DNA from: Candidatus Altimarinota bacterium
Lineage (GTDB): Bacteria; Patescibacteriota; Gracilibacteria; BD1-5; UBA6164
Reading direction: 5' to 3'
Assembly (NCBI GenBank): GCA_020631485.1
Contig: JAHDHC010000008.1
Location: 4,199 to 51,093 of the forward strand
DNA length: 46,895 bases
Shown here: positions 32,554 through 42,937 of the stretch, one piece after another
How positions within the stretch are numbered: the stretch's first letter is position 1
How the letters are laid out: the number at the start of each line of letters is the position of its first letter
Program-made: the position numbers and the translations under genes
The notes under the pieces: model-generated
Database searches by the model: none
Seen by the model: only the letters and a program-made list of their open reading frames with translations
What the model was told of the DNA's origin: nothing

Positions 32554-32853
32554 TTAGTTTTCTCAGGTAGATTTCGCATGAACTCAACTATCGTTTTTTA
32601 TTATATTAAACACTTTAGCTTGTGGAGATCATAAAGCTGTGTGTAATCTTTCTAAGTTATCATAAGATAGTCAAGAATTAGCTTTCAAGAATCTTCATAT
32701 AGTAGCTTCGTCACCTAGTATAGTTGCTATTCTTACACCCACTGGATCTGTGATTCATGCATTATTAAACTTCTCTTGTAAATTTTTGTATAGTTCTTGT
32801 AAGTCATTTGATAGGTCTGCAACTCTTACCTCTTCAGGTATTCAGTTGTTCAT
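32554..32853 (-). CDS. orphan protein of 99 residues
   Basis: Unknown, soluble and probably all-helical: VRVADLSNDLQELYKNLQEKF, VGVRIATILGDEATIGRFLK and LSYDNLERLHTAL are amphipathic. The LG-DEAT-I-RFLKA-S-LSY-NLERL pattern loosely recalls small helix-turn-helix proteins but lacks a convincing match. GGAG lies 6 bases before ATG 32853, favouring it over the in-frame ATG at 32868. About seven UGA codons in frame. It ends at a terminator. Confidence 0.55.
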
Positions 32854-32930
32854 TTTAACTCCAGTCATACATTATGTTTTAAGTGATAATACTTTATATT
32901 AAACTTGTTTTTTATATTAAATCAAGTTTT

Positions 32931-33437
32931 TTATACTTCAAAGACATTTTTAACGAGGCTTTTGTTATCGTATGGGAACTTATAGTTTTCGAGGTAGCGA
33001 GCAATCGTATAGAATACGTCCCATTCATTTTCTAGTTCATACATAAAACTGTTTCATTCAGATTTTGCGGCATTGTAATCTGAGAGAACTGTTCCAAGGG
33101 AGTTATTTTTTGGTATCACTGGAACGACTCAGTTCTTGAGATAGTTTCAGATTTGAAGCATTTGAGAATCTCATACTACAAAGTCGAATCAGAGAAGCTC
33201 AAAATCAGGAGCTTTGTGAGTAAAGCTTATGTTTTGGTGAGCTGATACCTTATCTGTGTTTACAACCACCACAAAATTCGCAGGGAGATTTGAGAGTCAT
33301 TCAGAAAGTTTGTCGAGCAAAACTTCGTTTTGTATATATATGAGCCCAAGTGCTTTATTTTTTACTGGGAATCTATATTTCTTTTTTATATTTTTTGCTA
33401 TATTTTGCTTTTCTTTCATAAGTTCTGGAATCGACAT
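32931..33437 (-). CDS. short glycosyltransferase-like protein (GT-B C-terminal type)
   Basis: 168 residues. KALGLIYIQNEVLLDKLSEGLSNLP and FVVVVN, then ELLGFDFVVGDSQMLQIGNYLKNGVVPVIPK and NSFMYELENEWDVFYTIARY, follow the order of the C-terminal half of glycogen synthase/GT4-GT5 enzymes (G-L-x-x-Q-K, P-S-x-x-E-x-x-G-x-x-x-x-Y-G-x-x-P-I). The N-terminal Rossmann half is missing, and the E-x7-E motif is degenerate, so it may be a non-catalytic remnant or regulator. Stands alone. Confidence 0.45.
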
Positions 33438-33613
33438 GTTTTGTTTTTATATTTATAAGACTGTATACATGATATCATAGCTTAATAAATTATTAAAATA
33501 TTACTTATTGACTTTTATAGAAATAAGTATCAAAATACATAAAAGATAATATTTCCTTGAAAAATATTTTTCTTTTTATATATTGTGCTGACCTCAAAAA
33601 AACAAACAACACT
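33438..33613. other. divergent intergenic region
   Basis: About 175 AT-rich bases before the Dus gene. ttgact at 33508-33513 could be a -35 box but no good -10 is spaced from it. A TTG at 33557 is in frame with the Dus gene and would add 19 hydrophobic residues; I prefer the ATG at 33614. Confidence 0.35.
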
Positions 33614-34621
33614 ATGAAAGATTTTTGGAAAAAACAGATAGAAAAACATGAAAAACTTGTCTTTCTGGCACCGATGGATGGATACGGTGACAGTGCCTAC
33701 AGACAGGCGATGAAGCGTGTAGCTCCTGATATATTTTGTATATCTGAGTTTTATAGTGCTGATGGACTTGTGTATTCGAAGTTTCTTGCGGATTCTGTAC
33801 TTCCTCATACCGAGATAGAAACACCTCTTGTAGTACAGATATTTTGAAAGGATCCTGAAATGTTTGCACGTGCAGCAAAAATCATAGACAATCCAAAGTA
33901 TAATATACGTGGGATTGATATAAATATGTGATGTCCAGCTAAAAAAGTAGTCAGAAGTGGTCATGGAAGTAGCCTTCTCATAAACGAAGATACTGCCTTT
34001 AGGATCGTAGAAGCTCTCAATAAAGCTACACATCTCCCCGTTTCAGTGAAAACACGTCGTAGTTTTGATGGGAACCAAGATCTCATAAAATTTGCAAAAT
34101 GACTCGAATCTGCTGGTTGTTCCCTCCTCACGATTCATGGAAGAACCTCAAAACAAGCCTACACATGATTTGCTGATCACACAGATACCTATGAGCTCAA
34201 GAATCATCTCAAAATACCTGTTATCTGTAACGGTGATATTCTCAATTATGATGACGGAATGAAAAAGGTGAAAGAGCTTGATGGTTTTATGATTGGACGT
34301 GGGAGTTTTTGAAACCCTTGGGCCTTCCTCAAGTGAGGATATGAACCCTCTCTCAGTGAGCTTTTGGAGGCTATGGAGTTTCATGCACTCAAACTTGTTG
34401 AAACAAAAGGAGAGAGAAAAGGAAATCTCGAGATTAGGAAACATCTTGTACAGTATCTGAGAAATTTTCCAGGAGTAAAAGCCTATAGAAAAAGACTTGT
34501 CACAACTGAGAGTTTTGAAAATACCCAATCAATCATCACTGAAATCAGAACTGATTTTTCTGAATTTCTCGATAAAAAACCATGACTCTGAGAGATAGAA
34601 AAAGAAGACCTAGAATCCTAA
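33614..34621 (+). CDS. dus: tRNA-dihydrouridine synthase
   Basis: FMN-dependent enzyme that reduces uridine to dihydrouridine in tRNA. 335 residues. Motifs are LVFLAPMDGYGDSAYR (FMN), VVQIFGKDPEMF, GIDINMGCPAKKVVRSGHGSSLL (active-site cysteine region), SVKTRRSFDG, TIHGRTSKQAY, VICNGDIL and FMIGRGSFGNPWAF. DusB-like in the NMGCPAKKV signature. The C-terminal tail is helical and charged. Its TAA overlaps the TAG of the converging orphan gene by 12 bases. Confidence 0.93.
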
Positions 34622-34903
34622 GGCATTTTTATGATTTTGATCTGCTTCTAACTGCTCAACTACATCTTGTAAACATCTTCAAAACTCTTCAAGGTGGGAA
34701 GGAATACATTCTGGGACTGCCTGACCTGCTGAGAGAAGATAAACACTCGCAAATCATGCTAAGATCTCATTTACTCAGTGCTGTACAAAAGTTTTCTCTA
34801 TTTCTAGTGCTGTTCAAGAATCTGGAAAAGATTCTTGCTTTAAAGCCAGTTTTGATATCTCAATTGCATTTTGAAGAGCTATATTCTGGGATTTATTCAT
34901 CAT
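34610..34903 (-). CDS. orphan protein of 97 residues
   Basis: Soluble, probably helical: SQNIALQNAIEISKLALKQE, KTFVQHGVNEILAGFASVYLL, then LEEFGRCLQDVVEQLEADQ. Five UGA codons in frame, and the minus-strand frame alone is open through the region. Its stop lies inside the 3' end of the dus gene. Function unknown. A plus-strand frame across the same region also stays open for about 100 codons but starts inside dus and shows no protein-like pattern, so I prefer this one. Confidence 0.55.
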
Positions 34904-35020
34904 AGACTATGTATCATTACTCATTCTATAATATCCTGCAACAAAATAATTATAAGCTATTGATTATTATAGATTTTTTTATATATTATAACCAATAATA
35001 TAAAATGTAAATAGAAAAGA

Positions 35021-36490
35021 TTGTATCTCCCAAGCAAAGCTCCAAGTATTACTTCATCCCCACCTTTCAAAGATAGAAATATTGATTCTTCTGAAAAAGA
35101 AATCTTTGAGAGAAAGGCAGTTACAGGGATAGCTATAGACAGTCGTTATACACGTGATAAAGATGATGCAATATATGCTGAAAAACTAGAGAACGGTACC
35201 TGGAAGCTACAAGTCCATATAGCTGACGTAAATAGTTATCTCACTGAGTGATCGAATCTTGACAAATATGCACTAGGAAGAAGCTGTACAGCGTATATGG
35301 AGGAGTATACAAATCATATGATTTGTGAAGAGCTTGCAACTGATGTATTGTCACTCAATCCAAACACTACAAAAGCTACTCTCAGCTATGAAGCTACAGT
35401 TCATGATTCATGAATCATACTCCAAGAAGATGTGTACAGATCGAGCTTCACAAGTCTCACTGAGTGTTATTATGATGATTTTGATTGATTAAAAGATAGC
35501 TTTCCTGATCTACATGAAGCACTGAAAAACAGTTCTATAGTCATTCGAAAAATCATCGGAAACGTACATGAACATGACGATGGTATGGTTCATAATGAGC
35601 CTTACTATAGCCACCATCAGTGATCACAAAAAATAGTTGAATCATTTATGCTTTTTGCAAATACCCAAATAGCAAAACACTTGCAGGCCAATTTTGATGT
35701 ACGAATTTTTAGAAATCAACTCACGCTCTGAGCTCCTGCTGAATACAACGGAGTCACTCAATGACACGCATCACTCTGATTTGATTATTATACCCACTTT
35801 ACTTCGCCGATTCGAAGATATGTTGATATCATGGTACATAGAATACTTCATGGGTATACTTATGGCCAAAAAGAGATCGAAGAGTTTTGCGAATACATAA
35901 ATAGACGAGTACAAGAAGTAAAATATGAAATACGTAAGAAGTCTTATGAAGACAAATATATTCGTAAGAAACGACAGTTAAAAGCAGCAAATAAAGAAAA
36001 TCGAGAAATCCAGTTTGAGCACATGACAAGAAAGGAATTGATTTTTCACACATTAGAGTTTTGACACTCAGACTTATTATCCAAATGAAGAAAAAATAGG
36101 CTCATACATGCATTAGAGTTATGTATAAGCAGTAGAGAGTTCGAACTTCCTCGAGAATTATTTCTCTATCTTTTTTTGACTTGAGATGCTTCGTATAAAT
36201 CACTTGCTTATAAGTACTTTAGTCAAGAAAAAAGAAACAATGATGTAGATATCGCAAACTCTATACTTGAAGTTTGCGATAAAGAAGTAGACGAATCTTG
36301 ATATATCGGTATATATTCAGACAAATTTCATAGTGAACCAGAATTGCGTATAGCTTGTCTCTACAATATTCATTGAGCAAAAAGGGAATATTATATTTCG
36401 AGACAAGAAAAAATGATACTTGTAGAGCAGATTATGCGAGAAGAAGTTATATTTGAAAGAGAAGCAATCAGAAAAAAGCTCGAGTTATAA
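35021..36490 (+). CDS. short RNase II/R-family exoribonuclease (RNB domain)
   Basis: 489 residues, starting from TTG at 35021 (a TAG precedes it in frame). The catalytic aspartate cluster is [18 protein letters not shown] followed by [12 protein letters not shown], and the downstream signature is [20 protein letters not shown]. The N-terminal OB/cold-shock domains of RNase II and R are absent: the RNB signature begins within about 40 residues of the start. The C-terminal half after the RNB core is an unfamiliar helical, charged region (about 320-489). It degrades RNA 3' to 5' by family. Confidence 0.85.
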
Positions 36491-36566
36491 TAACTAAAAA
36501 TACATCAGTTTGATTTATTCTCAGAGAAACATATGATAACTGGGGTACATATTTACAAAATACTTG

Positions 36567-37232
36567 ATGATACAAATAGAAAAAAGCTGGCTCAAATACC
36601 TTGGCTTGGAGTTTGAGAAACAATATATGAAAGACATAAAAAAGTTCCTCAAAAATGAGATCCAATCATGAAAGATTATATATCCTCACCCAAAAGATAT
36701 CTTCAACGCTCTCAATAGCTGTAGTTTTGATGACACAAAAGTCGTTATACTCGGCCAAGATCCCTATCACGGACCATGACAGGCGCATGGATTGAGTTTT
36801 TCGGTACAACAGTGAGTAAAAGTCCCTCCGAGTTTGCAAAATATATACAAAGAGCTCGAAGACGAATTTGGGATAAGAAAAGACTTTTCAAATGGAAATC
36901 TTGAAGCTTGGGCTCAGCAATGAGTCTTGCTCCTCAACTCAGTCCTAACGGTAGAAGCTGGCTCACCAGCAAGTCATAGCAAAATCGGATGGCAACAGTT
37001 CACTGATACTATCATAGAAACTCTCTCAAGAGAAAAGAGCTGACTTGTCTTCTTGCTCTGGGGAGCTTACGCTATAGGAAAAAAAGATCTGATAGATCCA
37101 CAAAAACATCTCATCCTCACCAGTCCTCATCCTTCACCATTTTCCGTACACAAGTGATTTTTCTGAAATATGCATTTTCTCGAGTGCAATGAATATCTAC
37201 AAGAACAAAACAAAAAAGAAATAATCTGGTAG
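36567..37232 (+). CDS. ung: uracil-DNA glycosylase
   Basis: Excises uracil from DNA as the first step of base-excision repair. 221 residues. The water-activating motif is [19 protein letters not shown] with D65 (one glycine in it is UGA), and the Leu-loop motif is [17 protein letters not shown] with the catalytic His. [17 protein letters not shown] is also typical. It starts 77 bases after the RNB gene and is followed by a terminator. Confidence 0.95.
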
Positions 37233-37253
37233 ATAGAGTTTTAAGTATGATTT

Positions 37254-37285
37254 AAAAAACAGCAAGAATCATTGCTGCTTATTTT
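37254..37285. terminator. terminator after ung
   Basis: cagcaa and ttgctg (37260-37277) form a short stem with A-rich left and T-rich right flanks; it can serve ung and the converging orphan gene. Confidence 0.65.
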
Positions 37286-37310
37286 AAAACTCATTTTTAC
37301 ACAAGATTCT

Positions 37311-37613
37311 CTAAATATCCTCATCACTAAGGGGATTTTCTTTTGCCTTGAGCGATATTGGAGTTTCTACTTTTTTAAGTACTCTAATAAGTCTTACTAC
37401 ACTTTCGTCTATTACAGATCATACAGATTCTGGTAAATATACACGTAGAGCATCAATATCTCATTGCTCGAATCGGTTATTTATTGTTACGCTAGTGAGA
37501 ATTCTGTCAATAATTGAGACGGTTCATGTATAAGGGATACCCTGTATCTCAGCTTCAATTTGTTTTTTGAGTACGAGATCTCTTGGATCATCAGCGAGCT
37601 CTAAATCTGTCAT
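37311..37613 (-). CDS. orphan protein of 100 residues (a)
   Basis: Soluble, acidic at both ends (MTDLELADDPRD and NPLSDEDI). Middle: GTVSIIDRILTSVTINNRFEQGDIDALRVYLPESVGSV, then ESVVRLIRVLKKVE. No family recognised. Three UGA codons in frame. It is exactly as long as the next gene upstream, which also encodes 100 residues, though the sequences do not obviously align. Confidence 0.6.
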
Positions 37614-37655
37614 AATATTTTATTAATGTGTAAGTTTTTTTATTATATATTCAGG

Positions 37656-37958
37656 CTATGCTGCTTCACTTTTACGCGCCTGAAGTGCCTGAATAAGTTG
37701 ATCACGACCTACAGAACCATAAGCATTTAGGGTGATAAGTATTTGATCAACATGAATTGCTACAAGATCGTCAGAAACAGTTGAAGATCCATTAGGAGTA
37801 GCATCATTTAAAATATCGCAACATGTAATTCTCTTGTCATTTACTAGCTTATCAATTAGCTTATTTAATTTATTGGGATCTTTAGTTGATGATAAATGAT
37901 CTACAAGAGCATCAAAAACTGCTTTATCTTCTGAATGGTTATTAGGCGTAGTTTGCAT
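37656..37958 (-). CDS. orphan protein of 100 residues (b)
   Basis: Soluble, with NKLNKLIDKLVNDKRITCC and DDLVAIHVDQILITLNAYG. No UGA is used, but only three glycines are present. Function unknown. It lies 42 bases upstream of the other 100-residue gene and may be in the same transcript. No ribosome-binding site. Confidence 0.65.
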   Translation of the reverse strand: MQTTPNNHSEDKAVFDALVDHLSSTKDPNKLNKLIDKLVNDKRITCCDILNDATPNGSSTVSDDLVAIHVDQILITLNAYGSVGRDQLIQALQARKSEAA

Positions 37959-38020
37959 GCTTGTGGAAGTTTATGTGTAATATGTAATAACAATTATAAA
38001 TATATTTATAATTTGTCAAG

Positions 38021-39676
38021 TTATTTTGATATATGTGTAGTATCAAGCTCACTTGGAGAACTGAGTCATGCTATGGCTCAAACTTGAATAAGTCAAGCAT
38101 TGTGTGCTCTGATAAAGTTTGACACTTGTTCTACCTTTTTATCCCATGCTTGTCTAAATCATCTCCTATTTGCCTTTTTCATAGTTGCAATCCCCACTGG
38201 ACAAGCTCAGTGCTCTCATGAACACTTTGCTGCACGTATACAACCTGCTGAAATCATTATAGATCTTGCATTTCAGATAGCATCTGCTCAGAGTGCAAGT
38301 GCTTTTGCTGACATATAGGGTGTGTAGAGTTTCGCTGCTGCAAAGATCTTTATATTCTCTCTGACTTTATGCTTCCTCAGAACTTTGTCAGCTGTTTCAA
38401 GTGCTGCGTAGATACGCTTTCAAAATAAAACTGAGAGTGCTACTGGTGCTGTTCCAGAACCTCCATCTCCTCAATCGATTGTGATAAAATCTGGAGCTAT
38501 TTCTGGTGTTTTTGCGATCTGCTCAGCTAGTGGCTCTATATTGGACATATCGGATATAACAATCTTACAGCCTACTGGTTTTCCTCATGATTCGTCAGAT
38601 ATTTTTTGCATAAACTCAAAAAACTCTTTTTCCTTTCAGGGATTATAAAAAGGAAATCTGTTGGGTGAGAGTATATCATGTCATGGCTCTACTCAACGGA
38701 TCTCGGCTACAGCTGGAGTATTTTTTACAGCTTTAAGTATTCAGCCACTTTGTTTTGCTCATTGTGCCAGCTTAATCTCAAATGCCCTACAAAAAGACGC
38801 TATCTTTTTGAATCTATCCCAGTTATATTCTATACTTCCATCAGCTTTGTGTTTCCTAAGACCATATAATCCAGATCAAATCTGAAAAATTATATGTCAG
38901 AAGTCATCTGTTAGCTCTCATGGTTTCGGAAAAACATCGAGTGGTGCTGACCAATCTATTGTGTAAAATACTTTATTTAGCATGCAGTAGAGGTAGAGAT
39001 CTTCGGTTCATTTTTTTACCTTTCTCTTCAAGAAAAAATCTAAAATTCTATTTTTTAAACGGACTCAAGGCATGATTGTATAACATATATTTCAGAGAGT
39101 TCATAACTCTATATATTTGAAAAATTTCTTCTCTTTTGAAAATCTCACTCGGGGTATATGATGAACGGAAAAACCTCATTCTCAAGTATTGAATGGAGCT
39201 TGTACATCCGTGCATCATGCAGCCATAGCTGCCGTTGCCTCAAAACCTATAGCTCAGAGACTCATGGCACTTCTGTATATATATGATTGGAATTGAAATG
39301 GAAAGGCTCTTTTTTCTCCCACTAAGGGATATCTCGGATCGACTTCATCAGCATTTTTCGGTGTAGCAGAGTGAATCATATCATATTCCCCATCGTGTAG
39401 TTTCTGAGAAGAATCAAATACATCAAAGGAAAAATACCCACTTTTATTATTTGAGACATTGAGTATCCAATCTATAGCTATCCTATTCACAAAGTCATTG
39501 TCATCGAAAAAGTACTGACGTATAAAGGGGCGCAATTCATGCATGACATATCTCATCCTTCAAATAAGTGGGAAGTTTGCATAGACTAAGTTCTTCTTTT
39601 GAAAAAACCTGTCATATATTCAGATTCAAATGCAGAGACTTACGAGTCATCCTATGATAATCAAGATAAGATTCAT
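38021..39676 (-). CDS. membrane-anchored FMN-dependent glutamate-synthase-like protein
   Basis: 551 residues. One N-terminal membrane helix (NLILIIIGGLVSLCIGIGIY), then a domain like the FMN-binding synthase domain of GltB: YPLVGEKRAFPFQFQS, MAAGCTDVQAPFNTGEGGFSV, FITIDGGDGGSGTAPVALS and AICNARSIMISAGCIRAAKC. The last cysteines (AGCIRAAKCSGEHCPVG) match the Fe-S cluster motif C-x5-C-x4-C of glutamate synthase. YerD/GltB2-type proteins fit. The redox partner is unknown. First in a row with the VTT-like gene. Confidence 0.85.
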
Positions 39677-39685
39677 AATATATTT

Positions 39686-40237
39686 TTAAAGACTAATATT
39701 TACTAGAAGCGCTATTCCATGAATATACATTGTAGTTGTTATAATTGTCCCCAATCACATTCAAAGCAATATGTTTTTTAGATCAATCTTTTGAATTGAG
39801 AGATAATACGCAAGACCATTCATTGAAATACCAGGTATAAAACACAAGCTCATAATATACAGAAGCTGCCACCTCTCCTTCTTGGGCTTAAAATCCATTA
39901 GTTTTTTTGGTATTTGGAAATCTAAAAGCTTACTATACTTATAGATGATAAGCGTATACAAAAAAATAGCAATTTCTACGGCCACTATAACATATAGCTT
40001 CGGAAATATAAGAACACCTGCAAAAAGCAAAGGAGTTCCTGGAAAGAGTGTGAGTCAACGGAGGGTCAAAAAAAAGACATAAAGAAGAAGAGCTATTACT
40101 AAATGAGGTCATTGTAAGTAGTCACGAATATGCTCTATATTTATAAAGTTATGATCTGTAAATGAAAAATATAAAAGTCAGGCTATATTTATAAGCAAGA
40201 AAATATAGAGTATATTTCTCGCAAGTTTTTTAGTCAT
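39686..40237 (-). CDS. VTT/TVP38-like membrane protein
   Basis: 183 residues, four or five membrane segments. LRGLTLFPGTPLLFAGVLIF resembles the P-G-x-x-x-x-x-A-G of DedA/TVP38/VTT proteins. QIPKKLMDFKPKKERW is a cytosolic loop. Its ATG at 40237 overlaps the stop of the next gene upstream by 8 bases (ATGACTAA), and its stop is 9 bases before the glutamate-synthase-like start, so the genes are co-transcribed. Role in lipid transport is inferred only. Confidence 0.6.
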
Positions 40238-40610
40238 TTTTCATTTTTGATAGGAAATACTTCAATATAAAAATAGAGCTAAAGATTCCAAGCGATATAA
40301 AACACATAGGTATCCCAGAGCTTGTTTTAGGGCACTCTAGGTCTCAAAACACCTGGAATACACTTCCATAAAGTGCTATAGCAATCGGAACCATATTTAT
40401 AATATAAAAATAGATATTTTTTAGCTTAAATATGTGTGAGATCAAAAGTGCGAGAAAACAACTCAATATAACATAACACGCAGGTACTCCAAACAATAGT
40501 GGACAAATGCTCCCATATCGTAGTTCCTCTCATACTAAAAATCAAGATCATATGATTCCAAAAACCAAGAGTCAATAGAAGTGGAGGGATAATATGAACT
40601 TTTTATTCAT
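40230..40610 (-). CDS. small membrane protein with paired cysteine motifs
   Basis: 126 residues, four membrane segments. Two similar cysteine loops at equal depth: GSICPLLFGVPACYVI and DLECPKTSSGIPMCFISL, i.e. C-P-x3-4-G-[VI]-P-x-C. The pattern suggests internal duplication with a disulfide or redox pair in each half. Family not recognised; a DsbB/VKOR-like role is possible but those families have different spacing. Overlaps both neighbours by 8 bases (ATGAATAA, ATGACTAA). Confidence 0.6.
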
Positions 40611-42228
40611 AATCTTTCATTTTATAAGTGGTATTTATTTTTGGTGGAAGAGAAATTTCTAAACCATCTACAAGTCTTACTGTTATCTCTTGAATATTTT
40701 TTGATTCTCATAATCAAAAATGAAGAGTATTTGACTGATCAGCTGCGAGTCATTCTCAGATAATGTAGGCATCATATAAACTCGTTCCATCATCGAGAAT
40801 AATAGTTACTGCAGCTCAAATATACTGAGCTGTTTCAGGAAAAGAAATATTTATATAAGAATTTTTATTTGTTTTTTCTTGGATATACGCATAAGAGCTC
40901 CCTGCTATATTTACCCAAACAAGATCTTGAAGTCAGTCATTGTTAAAATCAGATATAAGTGGTGTGATTCAATAATGACTATTCTCAACACCCGATTTTT
41001 TTCAGGCTGCTGCAAATGTTTGATCCCCTTTTTGTAAAAGAAATCTTCATGGCAATGGAAAATACTTGTGAAAAGCTAGATCTACATAATTTTCAGCAAC
41101 TATTAGATCTTGCAAACTATCATTATTCATATCGTGAAAAACAGCTCACCAAGAAAATTCATAGTCTCTGAGCTTAGTTATGTCAGCAACATCTTTAAAG
41201 TGGAAGTCTCCATTATTTTCAAATAAAAACCATCAGAGTTCTAAATCTCTTGTAGTTTCTAAATCTCATTTTACCATAAATTTTGGAAGACTTGATCCTA
41301 TGTTTGAGAAAAATATATCACTATCTCCATCGTTGTCATAGTCCCCCACAGCTATTCACATAGGATAAGAAAACTTATCAGTATACGGATTTTTTTGGAA
41401 TGAGAAGCTAAGATCACCATTATTTTTATATATTCTTGGTTCTCAAGTATCATATGCCACTACAAGATCAAGCCAGCTATCATTATTCAAATCTACAAAT
41501 ATTCACTGAAAAGTGTTGTGAGTATATTCAAGTCACGCAAGAGCATTAATGTTTGAAAAGCTTTTATCACCGTTGTTCAACAGCAAAGCGCTCATTCCCC
41601 CGTATCATGCAGAAAAGTTTGTCAAACCATTCATTTGATCTTTTTTAATATATCAGGCTACAAAAATATCGAGGTCTCCATCCTTATCAATATCTCAAAA
41701 AGTGAGTCATAGTGGCGAAGTTCTATTATTCATTCATGTATTTATTCTTCTTTTTATGAATCATTTTCACAGATTAAAATAAGCAAAGACTCAATTGTCT
41801 CTTGATACTATTAAATCAGAAAATCCATTGTTATCTAGATCTACCGAACTAGCTGCAAGTGTATTTTCATTTACTTCTTTTGATAGCCTAAATTGAGAAG
41901 ATATGTCTATAAATTCATCTCATCAGTATTGATAGATCTGGTCTTCTTGTCATGCTCAGCCTCACAAAAAGATTTCATCCACTCAATCATTATTTATATC
42001 TATAAGCGTAGATCATCGCATAGGAAGAGAGACTTCCCCACTAAAACTGTGTCATTTATCGATACGCATCTGTGTGAATCTTGGTATTTTTTCACTCGAT
42101 ATTGCATTGTTATATGGATCTCGCGTATCGTTCCATAATAAAAAAACAATAACTCCTATCAACAATAATCAGATAAAAAATATACAAGCAAGTATCAATA
42201 ATACGATTTTTTTATGATTTTTCCCCAT
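40603..42228 (-). CDS. FG-GAP/VCBS repeat protein with ASPIC/UnbV C-terminal domain
   Basis: 541 residues. N-terminal membrane anchor (KIVLLILACIFFIGLLLIG), then seven Asp-rich repeats: DINNDGVDEI, DLDNNGFSDL, DIDKDGDLDI, DLNNDSWLDL, DYDNDGDSDI, DMNNDSLQDL and DFNNDGLQDL, each fitting a Ca2+-binding beta-propeller blade. The C-terminus has the UnbV/ASPIC pattern (IGAAVTIILDDGTSLYDAYI...LHFGLGESKNIQEITVRL). CRTAC1-like. Extracellular, probably adhesion or surface display. A GAAxT..L and FGLG match the family. Overlaps both neighbouring genes. Confidence 0.88.
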
Positions 42229-42871
42229 CTGAAATCTTAAAGACAAAATAAAGTGAAAAGCTAAACAATATAAAGTGTGCTATATTCAAAGCAATCGGAA
42301 CAAGAAATTTTCAAATTACAGGGATAGCCAAAGTCATAAAAACTGAAAGCAAGACAACAACTGGACTCAAAAGTGCCATAAATTTAGAATATTGTGTTTT
42401 TCAGCTTAGTATGAGGTATATCCAGATTCAAGATATAGGAAAGATTAATATACGGAGTATTTGCAACAAATTATCAAAATAGTACAAATATCTCTCTGTC
42501 AAGACTTCATACACCCACGGGGCAATATTTCATTCTAATTGTACAATTGTTCCTATATATCAACGAGTAGCAATCCAAATACCTCAGTATAAAAATGCTA
42601 CTATCGCAAGAAAATAAAAAAGCCTCGCAATTTTTTCTGATGCAGGTCTGAGCATAAGATAAAAATGGTAGTATCCTATAAAGTACAAGGGGATTCCTAT
42701 AAGTACGAATATATGCCCAATGGCAAAGTTCTGGCTTGGAACAGCAGACAAGAACTCAAAAGGAGCGCCGAGTTCTAAAACATTTGGGCTATAATGAAGT
42801 AAGAATTCTCAAGTTCATACAAGTATGCTTGCTAAAATACCTGCTATTCAAGATTGTTTAAGTGTGAACAT
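42212..42871 (-). CDS. polytopic membrane protein, unknown
   Basis: 219 residues with about six membrane segments. It opens MFTLKQSGIAGILASILVGTG and has HYSPNVLELGAPFEFL, ALFYFLAIVAFLYGGIWIAT, a histidine-rich turn (GYYHFYLML) and a last helix LNIAHFILFSLSLYFVF. Resembles uncharacterised DUF6796-type proteins. Its stop overlaps the FG-GAP start by 17 bases. Several UGA glycines. Function unknown. Confidence 0.65.
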
Positions 42872-42937
42872 GTGCTTTTATTTTAGAACCTGAGTACTAT
42901 TTATCCTACTGTATAGGAAAATACAGAAAATGCGAAT

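Noticed and set aside
33557-33613. TTG start for the Dus gene adding 19 residues
   Set aside because: The added stretch is hydrophobic and unlike Dus proteins; ATG 33614 gives the usual opening.
34582-34905. Plus-strand open frame of about 100 codons after dus
   Set aside because: It overlaps the end of dus and mirrors a minus-strand gene with protein-like pattern; composition has no sign of a real protein.
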